A stretch of 64,000 nt of DNA from Heterohyrax brucei (GCA_028571685.1 CM053143.1:142882829-142946828), one strand, 5' to 3'. Positions 33,656-45,426 are shown, numbered from the stretch's first letter. Program-made: numbers and translations. The notes: generated from the sequence alone by a model not told the origin.

Positions 33656-34082
33656 ATTCCCCAAATCAGTTATTTTTCATATTTAAATATTATTTCTCCT
33701 TTACATTAAAAAAATAACAAAAATATAACTGGTGTGTATAGGCCAGGCCCATATCATTCACGGGAAGCAGAGTATTGAGCAATTATCTTGTCTCATAGAC
33801 TCAGACAGCAGAGCTGTGAGACGTCTAAACAACTCTCAGGATGACAGAACACAGGCTATTTTTATATGTAGTAAGGGAAGGGCAATTAAAAAAAAGGCTA
33901 TGTGCTTTAAACAGTCTTTTTCACACTCCATGTTGACTATGCACGTGGCCTGAATAAAATAGAATAAGAGTACAACAGAAATATTACAGAGGCAGCTTAT
34001 TTACCATCAATAGCTTTGAAAGCTTGGGCTGTAAAATTGCAGAAGAACTTGCTAGGATGAAGAGGGTAAAATAAAACCCCCT

Positions 34083-34245
34083 AAAACAGTGGTGGCGTAG
34101 TGGTTAAGTGCTGTGTCTGCTAACCAAAAGGTTGACAATTCAGATCCACCAGGTGCTCCTTGGAAACACTATGTGGCAGTTCAGCTCTGACCTCTAGGGC
34201 TGCTATGAGTCAGAATCGACAGACAGCAGTGGGTTTGAGGGTTTT
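34083..34245 (+). mobile_element. AfroSINE copy
   Basis: CAGTGGTGGCGTAGTGGTTA, CTGCTAACCAAAAGGTTGAC, GGGCTGCTATGAGTCAGAAT. Well preserved. Sequence from here to 34475 is unassigned. Confidence 0.93.
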
Positions 34246-34477
34246 GATCTAACAAAATGTTCTTTCACGCGTCAAAACAGAGTTTTGCCTAGTCTGAGCA
34301 GTAGCCCTAAGGAGTGGCAGTGTAACTCACATTGAATCCAGGTGGATCTGTTCCTGTTTGAAATGATGTGTCATTATAGGGGGTAATCAATGCCCGGTCT
34401 AGAGGTTCCTGCAACATCTGGAGTAGACTCTGGGTAGTTTTAGGGTCAACTAAGGAATCTCATTCAATCTAAGATGA

Positions 34478-34682
34478 CTAACCAATTCCAGTGAATCAGT
34501 TCTAACTCATGACAACTCCATGTAAGTCAGAGTAAAACTGCTCCAGAGGGTTTTCAATGACTGATATTTTGGAAGTAGATTGCCAGGCATTACTTCCTAG
34601 TTGCCTCGGGTGGACTTGAACCTCTAATCTTTTGGTTAACAGCCGAACACTTTTTAGTGTTTGCATCACTCAGAGACTCCCT
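34478..34682 (-). mobile_element. AfroSINE copy (second subfamily, antisense)
   Basis: CCAGTGAATCAGTTCTAACT to GTTTGCATCACTCAGAGACT, with the second-subfamily middle TTTGGAAGTAGATTGCCAGG. Confidence 0.88.
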
Positions 34683-34696
34683 AAAATGACTCACTC

Positions 34697-34913
34697 AAAC
34701 CAAACCAAACCAAATCAGTTGCCATTGAGTTGATTCTGACTCATGGTGACCCCATGTGTTATAGGGTAGAACTGCACTCCATAATATATTCAAGGCTTTG
34801 ACCTTTTGGAAGCAAGATAGCCAGCCTTTTCTTTCAAGGCATCCCTATGTGGGTTCAAACTGCCAAGCTTCCAGTTGGTGGTTGAGAACTTAAATGCACC
34901 ACTAGGAGACTCC
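34697..34913 (-). mobile_element. AfroSINE copy (second subfamily, antisense)
   Basis: An (AAACC)n stretch, then GTTGCCATTGAGTTGATTCT and an ending at CACCACTAGGAGACTCC. Confidence 0.88.
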
Positions 34914-34929
34914 AAGTTGACTAAAGTCA

Positions 34930-35690
34930 AACCTGTTGCTATTGAGTGGATTCTAGTTCGTAGTGACTACGACAGTTAAGATTGTGAGTCAGTTTGACTA
35001 GGACATGATTCTCAGTGTTTCAGCAGTCACATAATGTGATACCCTTCCTGTGAAGATCTGATATGTATTCGCCACCATGGTGGGATTTGCTGTGAGGGAT
35101 CTGTGAGGGATCTGCTGTGAGGGATTTCCTGTGGCCTGCATCTAGTGTGGGTGGACATTCAGGCAGGGCTCAGGTGACTTTTGCTGGTTCTCAACTCCAC
35201 AGCTGGCTGCTATTCTTCTGACCTCCGATTCTTGGGCTTCAGCTGGTCACTATCTGCCCGTCTGTAGACCTGTCAATCTTCATCGTCTGTGAGCAAAAGC
35301 CCCGCTCTCTGGCCTGCTGACTGGAGGTTTGCCAGGCCCCATGGGTATGTGAATAAGGAACATTCCATTCTCTACAACTGTGTGAGCCATTTTATTGACA
35401 TAGATCTCTCTCTCTCTACCCGTAGATATATACATGCCAGCCAAGTACATGTATATATATGCTTCATTGGTTTTGTTTCTCTAGAGGACTCAGCCTAAGA
35501 CAGCCACCCTATAATACATGATAGAACTGCCCAATGCAATTTCCAAGGCTATAAATCTTTACAGAAGATGGCTGCCACATCCTCTTTCTGCAGTGTGGCT
35601 GGGTGGTTGAAACCACTGACCTTGACAGAAGGGGTGTCAGAAAACATAGCATTGCTTTAATCACTGAGGCATCACACCTTAGAAAACACC
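34930..35690 (-). mobile_element. AfroSINE copy (long type), split by an LTR
   Basis: The SINE starts at 34930 (TTGCTATTGAGTGGATTCTA) and stops at AGTGAC (34967). It resumes at 35503 with CCACCCTATAATACATG and runs to 35690 (long-type middle, A-box complement). The insert between is the LTR at 34968-35502, so the SINE is the older of the two. Confidence 0.85.
34968..35502 (+). mobile_element. Solo LTR, second ERVL-like family, inside a SINE
   Basis: About 535 bp ending TTTTGTTTCTCTAGAGGACT then CAGCCTAAGACA. The flanks GTGAC (34963-34967) and GCCAC (35503-35507) agree at 3 of 5, in the position predicted by the SINE interruption. It contains a small GTGAGGGAT tandem stretch at about 35081-35130. 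A 69-codon frame inside is incidental. Confidence 0.8.
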
Positions 35691-35747
35691 ACCATTGGAG
35701 TATCTATGTTCTAACTTGATACTGAGGGATCTGTAGTCATCTTAGAC

Positions 35748-35883
35748 CAAAACCCCAAAACCAAACCCACTGTCATTGAGTGAATTCTGATTCATAGCGG
35801 CCCTACAGGACAGAGTAAAACTGCTCCCCAGCATTTCTAAGGGGAGCTTGTAGTTTTTAACCATCATGCCACCAAGGTTTCCA
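35748..35883 (-). mobile_element. AfroSINE copy (antisense, deleted body)
   Basis: CCAAACCCACTGTCATTGAG to CATGCCACCAAGGTTTCC, with part of the tRNA-like arm missing. Confidence 0.82.
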
Positions 35884-35999
35884 GTCTTAGACTAGGGATC
35901 CCTTAATATTAATTTAGACTGTGGAAATTCTGATAGCAGTATTTCCTGAAGGGCGATGCCACCCCTCTGTAAATGTGGTACCATGATAAGCTCTAGGAC

Positions 36000-36358
36000 C
36001 CATGCTGTCCAACATAAAGGCCTTTATCAACGTGTGGTTTTTGAACACTTGAAAGTGGCTGAGTCCCAATGGGGGGATGTGCTGGAAGTGTAAAGTATAC
36101 ACACCAACTGTTGAAAGCTTGGTTAAAAAAAAAAGAATGCAAGATGTGTCATTAATAATTTTTGTGTTCATCACATGTTGAAAAAGTAATATGGTGTATA
36201 AATTGGATTAAGTAAGACATTATTGAAATTAATTTCACTTGCTTCTTTTTCCTTTTTAAAAATGTGACCGTAGTAAAATTTTAATTACATTTGTGGCTTT
36301 CATTACATTTCTATTGGATAATGGTGCTTTAGACATGTACCAGCTGGAGGAGTTGCCT
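36000..36358. mobile_element. hAT-Charlie-type non-autonomous DNA transposon
   Basis: Old eutherian element with degenerate terminal inverted repeats (start CATGCTGTCCAACATA, end TTCTATTGGATAATGGTGCT). The body carries the known words AATGCAAGATGTGTCATTAA and TTAATTTCACTTGCTTC. The family name is not assigned. Confidence 0.65.
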
Positions 36359-36854
36359 GACCATCACAACACTCCATTCCCTTAATGTGCTAGAGGCATT
36401 TCAGCATGACCCACTGCAGAAGGCTCCAGCTCAGGTGTGCTGGATGTTGGAAGTCAGCTACTGGGTGCTGGGCTGTGGCTGGAGCTGAAAGCAGGTAAGG
36501 AAGAAGGAGGAAATAACAGACTTTCACACTTCTAGCATCCTGAAGTTTCTTTATTAAGTAAATCTAAGTGAAAAAATCAGTAAATTTAAAAATATGTTAG
36601 TATGGATAGGTCTGTAAATATGTAAACATGGCACCTGAAGTTTGTTTTCTACATCAAAATGATTTTGTTTACCTAGGATTCTTTGAATAAAATCATCAAT
36701 ATAGACATTATAATACTGTATGTTGGCTTTTATTGTGAAGTCTAGTACTTTTAATTCATACTAAATACAGCATGGGGTTCCTTTTCTTCACCATGTCAGG
36801 AGAAGGCTAGCTGTGCACCATTCAGAGAAGAGGAGAAGCTAACTGCGTTGTCTG

Positions 36855-37150
36855 ACATTTACGGTGGCTTCTCTGACATCATCTGTACCTGCCCCAGCCC
36901 CATCCACACCCTCATTGCTATTGACATGTAATCAAAGTGCCCATACTTAGGATCTTGGAGAGGAGTATAATGTGCTGAAGCATCCTTCTGAATGTTGTTA
37001 TCAGCTCCTGAGGACTCTAGCCGCATTGTGGAAGGATGTTCAAGAACTTTCAGCTTAAATAAGGCAGGAGAGTTCTTCTTAACACGTTGTTTCTTTTTAT
37101 GTATATATGCATTACACCTCAGCATTAGAGCCCCCTTGTCACCTGGAATA
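36855..37150 (-). pseudogene. Unassigned open frame: possible lost exon or pseudogene
   Basis: An open frame of about 95 codons on the minus strand, not inside any repeat I recognise, ending at the stop at 36859. The N-terminal part is basic (HKKKQRVKKNSPALFKLK), the C-terminal part is richer in aromatic and acidic residues (YTPLQDPKYGHFDYMS). Two weak splice-like sites exist: TTTATTCCAG before it (about 37150) and GGGGCAG/GTACAG inside its C-terminus. A SINE abuts the upstream side. I do not recognise the protein. It could be an exon, a decayed exon, a piece of an unknown repeat, or chance. Confidence 0.25.
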
Positions 37151-37308
37151 AACTCCAGTGGCTTAGTGGTTATTAAGTGCTACAGATGCTAACCAAAAGA
37201 CCAGCTGTTCAAATCCACCAGGTGCTCCTTGGAAACTCTTTGGAGCAGTGCCACTCTGTCATATGGATCATTATAAGTCAGAATCAACTCGATGGCAGTG
37301 AGTTGGAA
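37150..37308 (+). mobile_element. AfroSINE copy
   Basis: AACTCCAGTGGCTTAGTGG, GATGCTAACCAAAAGACCAG, and ATAAGTCAGAATCAACTCG. Well preserved. Confidence 0.9.
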
Positions 37309-37429
37309 GTAAAAGCCTGGGGCCACAGTCACGTATCCTGTCTCACAACTTAGAAGAATATATGCAGACATGTTTGCAAGAACCCTTAAAACATGTACAG
37401 ACCAAAGTTTTTTAGAAGTGACCAGATGT

Positions 37430-37610
37430 GGGAGAGAGGAAAAAAGAGGGAGCCATTGCTTAGGGGGCACTGGGCTTCTGTTAAGGATGACAAAAGATTT
37501 GGAAAGAGATAGTGGTGATGGTTTAACAACATGATGAATGTAATTAATGTCACTGATTTGTACGTGTAAGAAATGTCAAATGTTTACATATGCATAATAA
37601 AAATTGCTTA
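37430..37610 (+). mobile_element. L1 3' end (sense)
   Basis: GGGAGCCATTGCTTAGGGG, AGATAGTGGTGATGGTTTAA and AATAAAAATTGC: a typical old L1 3' terminus. Confidence 0.7.
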
Positions 37611-38499
37611 AAAGAAAAACAATGAAGTTAGTAATGTAATAAATTGCATGGAATGGAAAAACAGCCTCAACCATCTAGGAGAGAGACTGTTTCCAAAACG
37701 GAATAGCACTCGTTAACACATCTTCCTCCCCAAAGAAACATTTATTCATTTATTTACTCGCTTGACAGTTTGACATGAGTCTCCCAGCTAGGTACAAGGT
37801 GAAGACATATGGAAAGTACCAATCCGATGGAATTTTATGAGGACAATTTCTAGTTATTTAGATATCTGAAAACTCCAAAGTGGAGGAACTCAAAATTGGC
37901 ACAGAGACATACACAGTCCTTATAAAGAAGGATACTAGATTTTACCTCTTAAAAGAGTGAGGACTGTCATCAATTCTTCCAGCAGATTTCCTAGTAAGTA
38001 ACATTAATGTGTCTGGCAGGCCAAATTTTCCTATAGGCTCTGTTTTCACTGTTCAGAAGTCAAGAATTAAGTTGAACTAAATGAGTTTGGCTATCAATGT
38101 GCTGTCAACGGTATGAAATAACATGCAAAATGGAATGATTCATAAATTTTAATTTTTTTCCTGTGTTTAAATTGGTCTTGGGGAAAAGTGAAGATAAGAC
38201 ACAAAAATGTTTTTTTCTATTTTATCAACACATATAGCATAAAATCTCCGTACTTTACAGTTCATTTAGCTGGACACCTGTGAGAGAGGACCTCTGAAGA
38301 CGGTGTGGAATGCACCATGATCTCAGTTTCTTACACACCCTATTTCAGCCATTAATGAGTCCACAACATCACGGTATAAGACATGTTACATTCCTTATTT
38401 CTGTAAACCAAATATCTTCTGTTTGAACTCCCACGTACTTATCTGGTAGGAAACAAAACCTCAATTATTACTCACGCTCTTTACTCCTGCCCCCTGAGG
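37611..38499. other. No feature recognised
   Basis: Unassigned AT-rich DNA. No gene. Confidence 0.4.
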
Positions 38500-38708
38500 T
38501 CCTTGAGTGGTATGAACCCAGTGATCTACTAACACGCTTGGCTGCTGAATCAAAGGTTGGAGGTTCAAGTCCACCCACAGGCTCCTCAGAAGAAAGACCT
38601 GATGGTTTACTTCTCAAAAATCAGTTATTGAAAATCCTATGGGGCACAGTTCTGCTATGACAAACATGGGTCACCGTGATTTGAAATCAACTTGACAGTG
38701 AATTACTG
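38500..38708 (+). mobile_element. AfroSINE copy (second subfamily)
   Basis: AGGTCCTTGAGTGGTATGAA, GGAGGTTCAAGTCCACCCAC (B box), GAAGAAAGACCTGATGGTTT and a tail with GTGATTTGAAATCAACTTG. Confidence 0.9.
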
Positions 38709-39312
38709 ATTTACCCTCCTCAGTGGAATCATGCCAGACTCAGGCTAATGTAGTGCCAGGAATTTGGGGGAGGGTCCCATATACAGTCTTCAGATGTTGA
38801 CTATATTAATTATTCTCCCTGATGTAGCTGTGGACCAGTGGTCTTCTGGTGGTAGAGGCTGTGGCGAATGAAGCAGACCTCTGCTTGGGTATCTCCGAGT
38901 TGGAGAAGTGGCCAACTCTCATCCTGGGTGCCTCATATAAGTGGGGTCCTGACAGCTGCTACTCCTGGAAATCCTTTCAAACTCTAGTTTCTACTTTGAA
39001 TCTAGGAGCAGGCTCTGTCTCAGCTTGGGTTTGTGCAAAAGCAGAGTCTGAGGTAAAGGCTCTTATTTGTAAATAGGACATACAGGGTGATCCTAGGGAA
39101 CTAAAGAGAGGTACCTGGGAATGTGAGACAGGGAAGGAGGAAAAGCCAATATGAGGGGATGTTATGGGGTCAAATTCCAGTCAGCAAGAGTTTGATTCTG
39201 CTGAAATCTCCTGAACAGCACACTAAGTACATCCCAGAGTTGTCTAAGTACCTTCTGCCTGAATGTGGAAAATTCATGTATACATCAGCTATTGTCCTTC
39301 ATTGGTGCTCTT
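38709..39312. other. No gene seen
   Basis: 38810-39120 is fairly GC-balanced with a 75-codon frame (38849-39076) that has no recognisable domain. No repeat assigned. Confidence 0.4.
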
Positions 39313-39445
39313 AGGGGATGTTATAGACTAAATTATATCCCCCCCAAAAATATGCATTGGAGTTCTGATACCTATACTTGTGGATGTAATTTTAGTTGGA
39401 AACAGGACTTTATTTCTTATGTTACTGAGGCCATATCAGTGTAGG
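39313..39445 (+). mobile_element. MLT1-type LTR fragment
   Basis: GATGTTATAGACTAAATTAT, the run CCCCCCCAAAAATATGCATT and GGAAACAGGACTTTAT resemble the 5' part of an old MLT1 LTR. Confidence 0.5.
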
Positions 39446-39479
39446 GTATCACTTTTATCTTTCTGCTTCTAAACACTGT

Positions 39480-40720
39480 TTACTTACTTATTTTTTTGTT
39501 ATGATTAGGTGAAAGTATACAATCTGAATCAATTTTGCATGCCTGCCTATCTGACTCCATCCGCTCTCACCCTGTGACAGCACACTTCTCCTTTTCACTC
39601 TTCTAATATCCTTGTAATGAACACCTGTCCTCCCCTCTCCGCCCTCTCCTCTCCCATCAAGAGAACCCAGTAGGACAGCCTCCTATAAATGTATAAAACC
39701 ACAAAGTACACACACCACATGTTCACATCATGTCCCCAAGTCCAATCCATTCTTGTCCGATGAGTTGATCTCAGTACTGGTTTCTGGTTTGGGTCAGCAG
39801 CAAGTTTAGGGGCCATTTTCCCAGGGGACCCTCCAGGCTGTTGGACCATCAGTTCTAATCTTTTAGTAGAGTTTTTGAACTGCACACCTCTTTTTCTCAT
39901 TATTGTCTCAGGGACTCTATGTGGTGTCCCCCATCACGTAGCTGCTTTTCGTGGTGGCCAGGTACCATTTGATTCTTTTGGTCTCATGCTGATGCAATCT
40001 CCCATTCAAGTGAGTCCTGCTGGCTCCTGGGCTCATTTTTCCTCATGTTTTTGATGTTCTCAGTAGTCATCTGTTCAAGATGGGTGGGGACCATTTGATG
40101 TACCTCAGATGGCAGCTTGCTGACTTTTAAGATCCTAGATGCCACTCACCAACATGGGGTGCAGAAGACACTCTTACCTAAAGACTAGCTATGCCAATTG
40201 ACCTCAATGTCCCCTGAAAACATGGTCCCCAGACCTCCATTCCTGCTTTGAAATATTGGATCGAGTTTAGAAAACCTTTCCATTAATGGTGTAGTTCAGT
40301 TGTGCTGATTTGTTCTCTACTGTATGCTGTCACTCTCTTCATCTAACCAAATTCCTATCAATTATCTAATCTGTGAATATCCCTCTCCCTCTCTGCCTGC
40401 TCTTGTAGCCATCAAAGAGCCTTTTCTTCTGTACTTAAGACCATTTTCAAGTCCTTATACGTAAGCAGAGGCCTCATACAACACTTGTCCTTTTGCAGCT
40501 GACTGATTTCACTCATCATACTGTCTTCTGGTTGAAAGGAGGTTATGGGATGTTTCCTAAAATCATTGTTGCTCTTTATCATTGCATAGCATTCCACTGA
40601 GTATATGTGCCATAGTTTGTTTATCCATTCATCTGTTGATGGGCACCTATGTTGATTCCATCTTTTTGCTGTTGAGGACAGTGCTGCAATAAACATTCAT
40701 GTGTATGTATCTATTAGAAA
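39480..40720 (-). mobile_element. Lineage L1: 3' end, 3' UTR and end of ORF2 (antisense)
   Basis: Starts with TTTTTTTGTTATGATTAGG (3' end), then the 3' UTR (TTTGGGTCAGCAGCAAGTTT; the same as 3.3-3.8 kb in reverse), and from about 40440 the end of ORF2. The minus-strand frame at 40696-40412 shows the legible STDEWINKLWHIYSVECYAM block. 5' truncated. Confidence 0.85.
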
Positions 40721-40724
40721 CATT

Positions 40725-41000
40725 ATTTATTTTTTATATTCTATTGTGCTTCAAGTCAAAGTTTATAATCCAAGTCAATTTGTCATACAAAAACTTGCAT
40801 ACACATTGCTATGTAACTCTAGCTGCTCTTGCCACCCCGTGACAGCACATTCCTCCTTTCTACTCTGTATTTCTCCTGTACATTCAACCAGCTCCTATCC
40901 CACTTCATTCTTTCATTTCACTTCTCGACAGGAGCCACCCAGGTAGTCTCATTTATCTACATAAGCCAAGAAATACATTCTTTGCCATTGTCAGGTGTGA
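40725..41000 (-). mobile_element. Second lineage L1 3' end (antisense)
   Basis: A second 3' end, TTTTTATATTCTATTGTGCT then GTTTATAATCCAAGTCAATT, abuts the previous L1 at its 5' truncation. 41000-41440 is unassigned. Confidence 0.65.
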
Positions 41001-41439
41001 CAATAAGATCTGCAAACTTAATTGTTCTAAGTGCTACATACCTCTTTGCTGAATACCACTATGGTCACCTTTGAAGTACTCCTCTTGGGAAGCTGTGCAA
41101 CAACATCAACGCCTAGTTCACCCTTCAACCATTGTTTGACAACATGTAATTGAAACCCTATGATGTAATGAAATCTTGTAACTCACAACTATTATTCTGT
41201 GACAATTACCAATCATTTTAAATTCTGGCTATAAATACCACTGAAAATGTAACCCAGATGGGGCGGTTTTTGCAGGAGCTTTTCTCACTGTCCCCCAGAT
41301 TTGCAGGCACATCAGCAAACAAAGTATTCCTTGAACCCTGCACCGTCTCTGAATTTTTGGCTACAGTGACAAGCAGAATAATTTGCTTTAGATTGGCAGC
41401 AAGACTTTCTATGTTTTTCAATGGTTTCCATAATGTTTG

Positions 41440-42680
41440 TAACTGCTATTGAAGCACCTTATTGATAGCTACTTAAAAATCTTTGTCAAACAATTTTAAC
41501 ATCTCTATCATCTTGGTATTGGCATTTACTGTTTTTATTATTCAGTTTTGGGTCTTTCCGATTCTTAACTTTCAATTGAAAGCTGAATGTTTTGGATATT
41601 ACATTATGAGACTCTGGATCTTATTTAAATCTTGTCTTTTGGCTGGCTTCTTCTGACACTTGATTTAGAAAGTATTATTGGAATCATTTTTCCCTGTTCC
41701 AGAGCATAGAGATGGTGACCCATATGAAGCTGTGCCCACAAAGACTCACATGGGCATATCAACTGGGCCTGAGGTATAAGACAATAGCTAAGATACTCTT
41801 GGAAAATATCTTTTAGGGAAACTTGTATATGAACCATTCAACTAGAATGCAAAAGACTTGCTACTAATATCTTTTTCTATTAGCATTCAGTGAATAGAAA
41901 TTTGTTGGACCAATGAAATCTGTACCAGTGATTGTTAAGAAAGACAATTCAGAATGTAGAATCACAGGTCCTAGCCAATCTGTGAAAAGGTGAAGCTTTC
42001 AAAGACTTGGCCCATTTATAATGTTAACATATTCTGGTGGTTCTGCAATATTCTCTGAATTCTTGCAGACAGAATTCTAGCAGCATGCTTGTTTCCTTCT
42101 CACTTCTGTCTTTTTGAATATATTCCAAAAATTGCTTTTGGCCTCAGTAAACTTTGTGACATTTTTCCTATCCAACACACTGCTCCAGTGGGGTGGGGTG
42201 CGAGGTGGGAAGGGTGAGGGTTGAGTAGGGAAGAGAAGGATGAAGGGAGAGTCATGTTAGTACCATCCCATCACTGCTGAGTGTGGGTAAAAGTCCAGAT
42301 GTCTCATTCAACCTCCATTGATACCCAAGTTAGAGTTGAGTGGGGCTCACTGTTACTGCTGGGTGAAGGTGGAAGTCCTGTCTCCTCCCACTGCAAGAGG
42401 AGGAGGGCTAAGCCCACTGGATGAAAGTCCGGACTTCCTCCTCAGCCCTTTCTGACAGCCCCCAGAGAGGGGCTGGTGTGTTGAAGAACCTCATTACAGA
42501 TCTTCTGAGAGTGGATCTTAGGCTCCCCATTTTGCCTTTGTCGGTGCTGGTGAGAGTGAGGCCAATATCTATTCTATGAGTTTTGACTGCAGTATAGTAT
42601 CTGTTGTCTAGAAGTTTTCCACCCTACTAGGCTGCCCCTTTCCTGGTTCTTCTACTAGAGGCAGTAGGCTTTTGTTGCAT
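41440..42680 (-). mobile_element. Old L1M 3' UTR (antisense)
   Basis: Contains ATTACATTATGAGACTCTGG, ATCTTATTTAAATCTTGTC and a GC-richer zone with TCCTCCCACTGCAAGAGG and CTCATTACAGATCTTCTG, characteristic of the long antisense L1M 3' UTR. No coding capacity. Confidence 0.7.
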
Positions 42681-42689
42681 GCTCAAACT

Positions 42690-43565
42690 ATAAAGTTTGT
42701 TTTTACAATGTGTTATGTTAGTTACCTTTTTTCTACCTTCAAGTTTTTTTCTTCAATGATCTTTCACACAAAATCTTTTCAAGTATAATTTGAAAGTTTA
42801 TTTAATCTGTATATTTGTTGCAAATGAATTATTCATGCCTTCACAAACTGGCAGTATAGGTCAGATTTGGGTTTTAAAAATGCATTTCACACAGTTTTTT
42901 AATGTATTTAACTCAGTTACTATGGTTTCATTGCATTTTTGGATACAAAATCCACACATGCATTCCACTCAATTCAAAATAGGATATAGCAAAGAGGAGG
43001 GGAAGCTTGGGTACTTTCCACACTAGGAGTAGAACTGAACATACACCAGTTACATTTATAGCTATGAATATATTGGTCTAAACATTGCTTAATGTAATTA
43101 AATTACATAAAAAATTGAAAGTGAATGCTCTGAAAATTATGGCGGCTATTTATGTATTTACCTATGCTCGAAGTGATTGCTCACTGTACTCAAACTAGCT
43201 GATAAATTAGTGCAAACTGAGTTCTAGCTAGAAGCTCCATCAGCCTTGTGACAGAGCTCTCCAGTTGCCTATCTGTGATCTACTCAGTGTTTTCCTTGCT
43301 AACAGAACCTTCTCTCATGGGGATGGCAATTTTCTTGGTATTAAAGGTGACATCTCCCAGATTTCCTGGCAGCTAGATGTGGCTAGGAGATTAAGCACTG
43401 ACTAAGATGACATAAGCAGAATTGTTGTGTGACACTTTTTGGAAGGAAATTTACTAAGCTGGAAGGCATGACCCTTCCTTCTTTGCTGTTGCTTGTGTTG
43501 TGGGTGTAATGGCTGGAGCTCTAGCAGCCATACTGAACACGAAGAGAGCTTGACAAGGTCTTAGT
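42690..43565. other. No feature recognised
   Basis: Unassigned AT-rich DNA without gene or young repeat. Confidence 0.4.
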
Positions 43566-43569
43566 GGCA

Positions 43570-44055
43570 CTAAGATGTTGTTTTCATGCTGTTAGGTGCC
43601 ATCGAGTCCTTTCTGATTCATAGCAACCCTATGTACAACAAAACAAAATACTGCTAGGTCCTGTGTCACACTGACAATCGTTTTTATGGTTAAGCCCATT
43701 GTTGCAGACACTGTCTCAGTCCTTCTTGTTGAGGGTTTTCCTCTTTTTCACTGATCATCTACTGTCATTAAGATTGATTCTACTTTGAGGAGGCAGCTCT
43801 TCCCCAGTCATCTTCTGAGTACCTTCCAACCTGGGGGACTCTTTTTCTGGTACTATGTCTGACAGTGTTCTGCTGCTACTCATATGATTTTCAATGGCTA
43901 ATTCTTTTCAGAAGTAGACTGCTGGGTCCTTCTACTAGTCTGTCTTAGTCTAGAAGCTCAGCTGAAATTTATTCACCATGAGTATCTGTGTACTGGTGGC
44001 ACAGCTTCTAGCATTACAGCAACACACAAGTGCCCAGTGTGACAAACAGTGCTAA
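43570..44055 (-). mobile_element. RTE LINE reduced to its two ends (antisense)
   Basis: The RTE 3' end (GTTAGGTGCCATCGAGTCCT to about 43760) is joined directly to the RTE 5' end (GTCATTAAGATTGATTCTAC to about 44055, GTGTGACAAACAG). Both are in the same orientation, and the whole coding region is missing. The 5' portion matches 1740-2064 of this window. Confidence 0.88.
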
Positions 44056-44572
44056 AATAGTAGACAAGAAAGAGCCTTGGGTCCATGATGATTATGAAAC
44101 CTTGGGAACAGCCTTGTATTTCTTATCCTTCAATTTATGTGAGAGAAAAATGTGTTTAAACCGTAGTTATTACATACACATGCACACGTGCACACAACTG
44201 TACTGCTGAAGTTATTGTGAAAATTAATATCATTGTGTATATAATTTTTGTACATGAGGTTTTAGTATTAAACCCAAAGCAAAATGTTAATCTGAATGCA
44301 TTATATGTATTAAAAAACAATATATGTAAATATATTGTCTGTAATATGGAAACATGCTTAAAGTAACATCTTGAGTGCTTCTGAGAAGTATTTCATTTAT
44401 GGATATGACCAATATGACAAGGGCTGACAAAAAGGAAAATGTAATGCTTACAAGAGAAGTATCTAGTTCTGGGGATGCCAAGGAAGGTCTTGTAACAGGA
44501 GCTCATTAAACTAAATTTTGAAAGGTGAGAAGCTGTTATCCAGGTTTGAAAGAGAAACGGAGTGAACTCATC

Positions 44573-44716
44573 CAACCACTGCCGTTGAGTCCATTCTGAC
44601 TCATAGAGACCCTATAGGACAGAATAGAACTAGCCCATGCAGTTTCCAAGGAGCACCTGGCAGATTTGAACTGCCGACTTTTTGGTTAGCAGACATAGCA
44701 CTTAACCACTATGCGC
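44573..44716 (-). mobile_element. AfroSINE copy (short type, antisense)
   Basis: ACCACTGCCGTTGAGTCCAT to CTTAACCACTATGCGCAG. 44060-44570 before it is unassigned. Confidence 0.92.
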
Positions 44717-44984
44717 AGAAGTATGAAACAAGCAAAGTATGTTTGAGAAACTACATCTATGGTGATTCCAGTAGAGTGTTGGCCATGGAGAGCAGTATAC
44801 TGGGAATCAGGAATATAGAAGTGCAGGAATACAAAAGAGTTTTAAAAATGAATCTTGTATCATGTATTTTTAAAACTCACATAAATTATTATGACTGTGA
44901 ACAATTTATATATCTGACAATTTACATATCTGACAATTACCTACATAATGTTTTTGATTGATAGTGTAATGAATGTTTCCTTGG

Positions 44985-45090
44985 GAAGCAATATAGCACC
45001 ATGGAAATTATGCCAGTGACAAGAGTTAAATGGCTTTGGACATTTTATGTACAGATTAGTGTGCTCCTATTTTCTGTATAGTTAAAGGCA
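44985..45090 (+). repeat. MIR-like fragment
   Basis: AGCAATATAGCACCATGGAA and GAGTTAAATGGCTTTGGACA resemble a diverged MIR. The rest of 44717-45340 is unassigned. Confidence 0.35.
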
Positions 45091-45345
45091 ACAGCATAGA
45101 TATTTTCTCTTCTTTTTATTTTAAACTATATGAATAGATTATATGGGGGCCTGAGTTTGCTGCCTTTCCATCAAATTTCATAAACTTTGTTTCTGTTAAG
45201 CCAGGAATATCTTAAAACAACAACAAAAAAGAACATGAGCCCACCAGAGTTAGCTAGTACAGCAAAGTGATAATACATTTTTTTCTGTCTGTATAGATTT
45301 TTCTTTACCTTAGGGCTTGAGTTACGTACCCATAATTCCCTCTCT

Positions 45346-45346
<1 letters not shown>

Positions 45347-45404
<58 letters not shown>

Positions 45405-45426
45405 ACACACACACCACACACACATA
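45347..45426 (+). repeat. (CA)n microsatellite
   Basis: Long CA array, pure from 45347 to about 45403, then with two CC interruptions 11 bases apart. It produces meaningless Thr-His and Val-Cys frames on the two strands. Confidence 0.98.
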
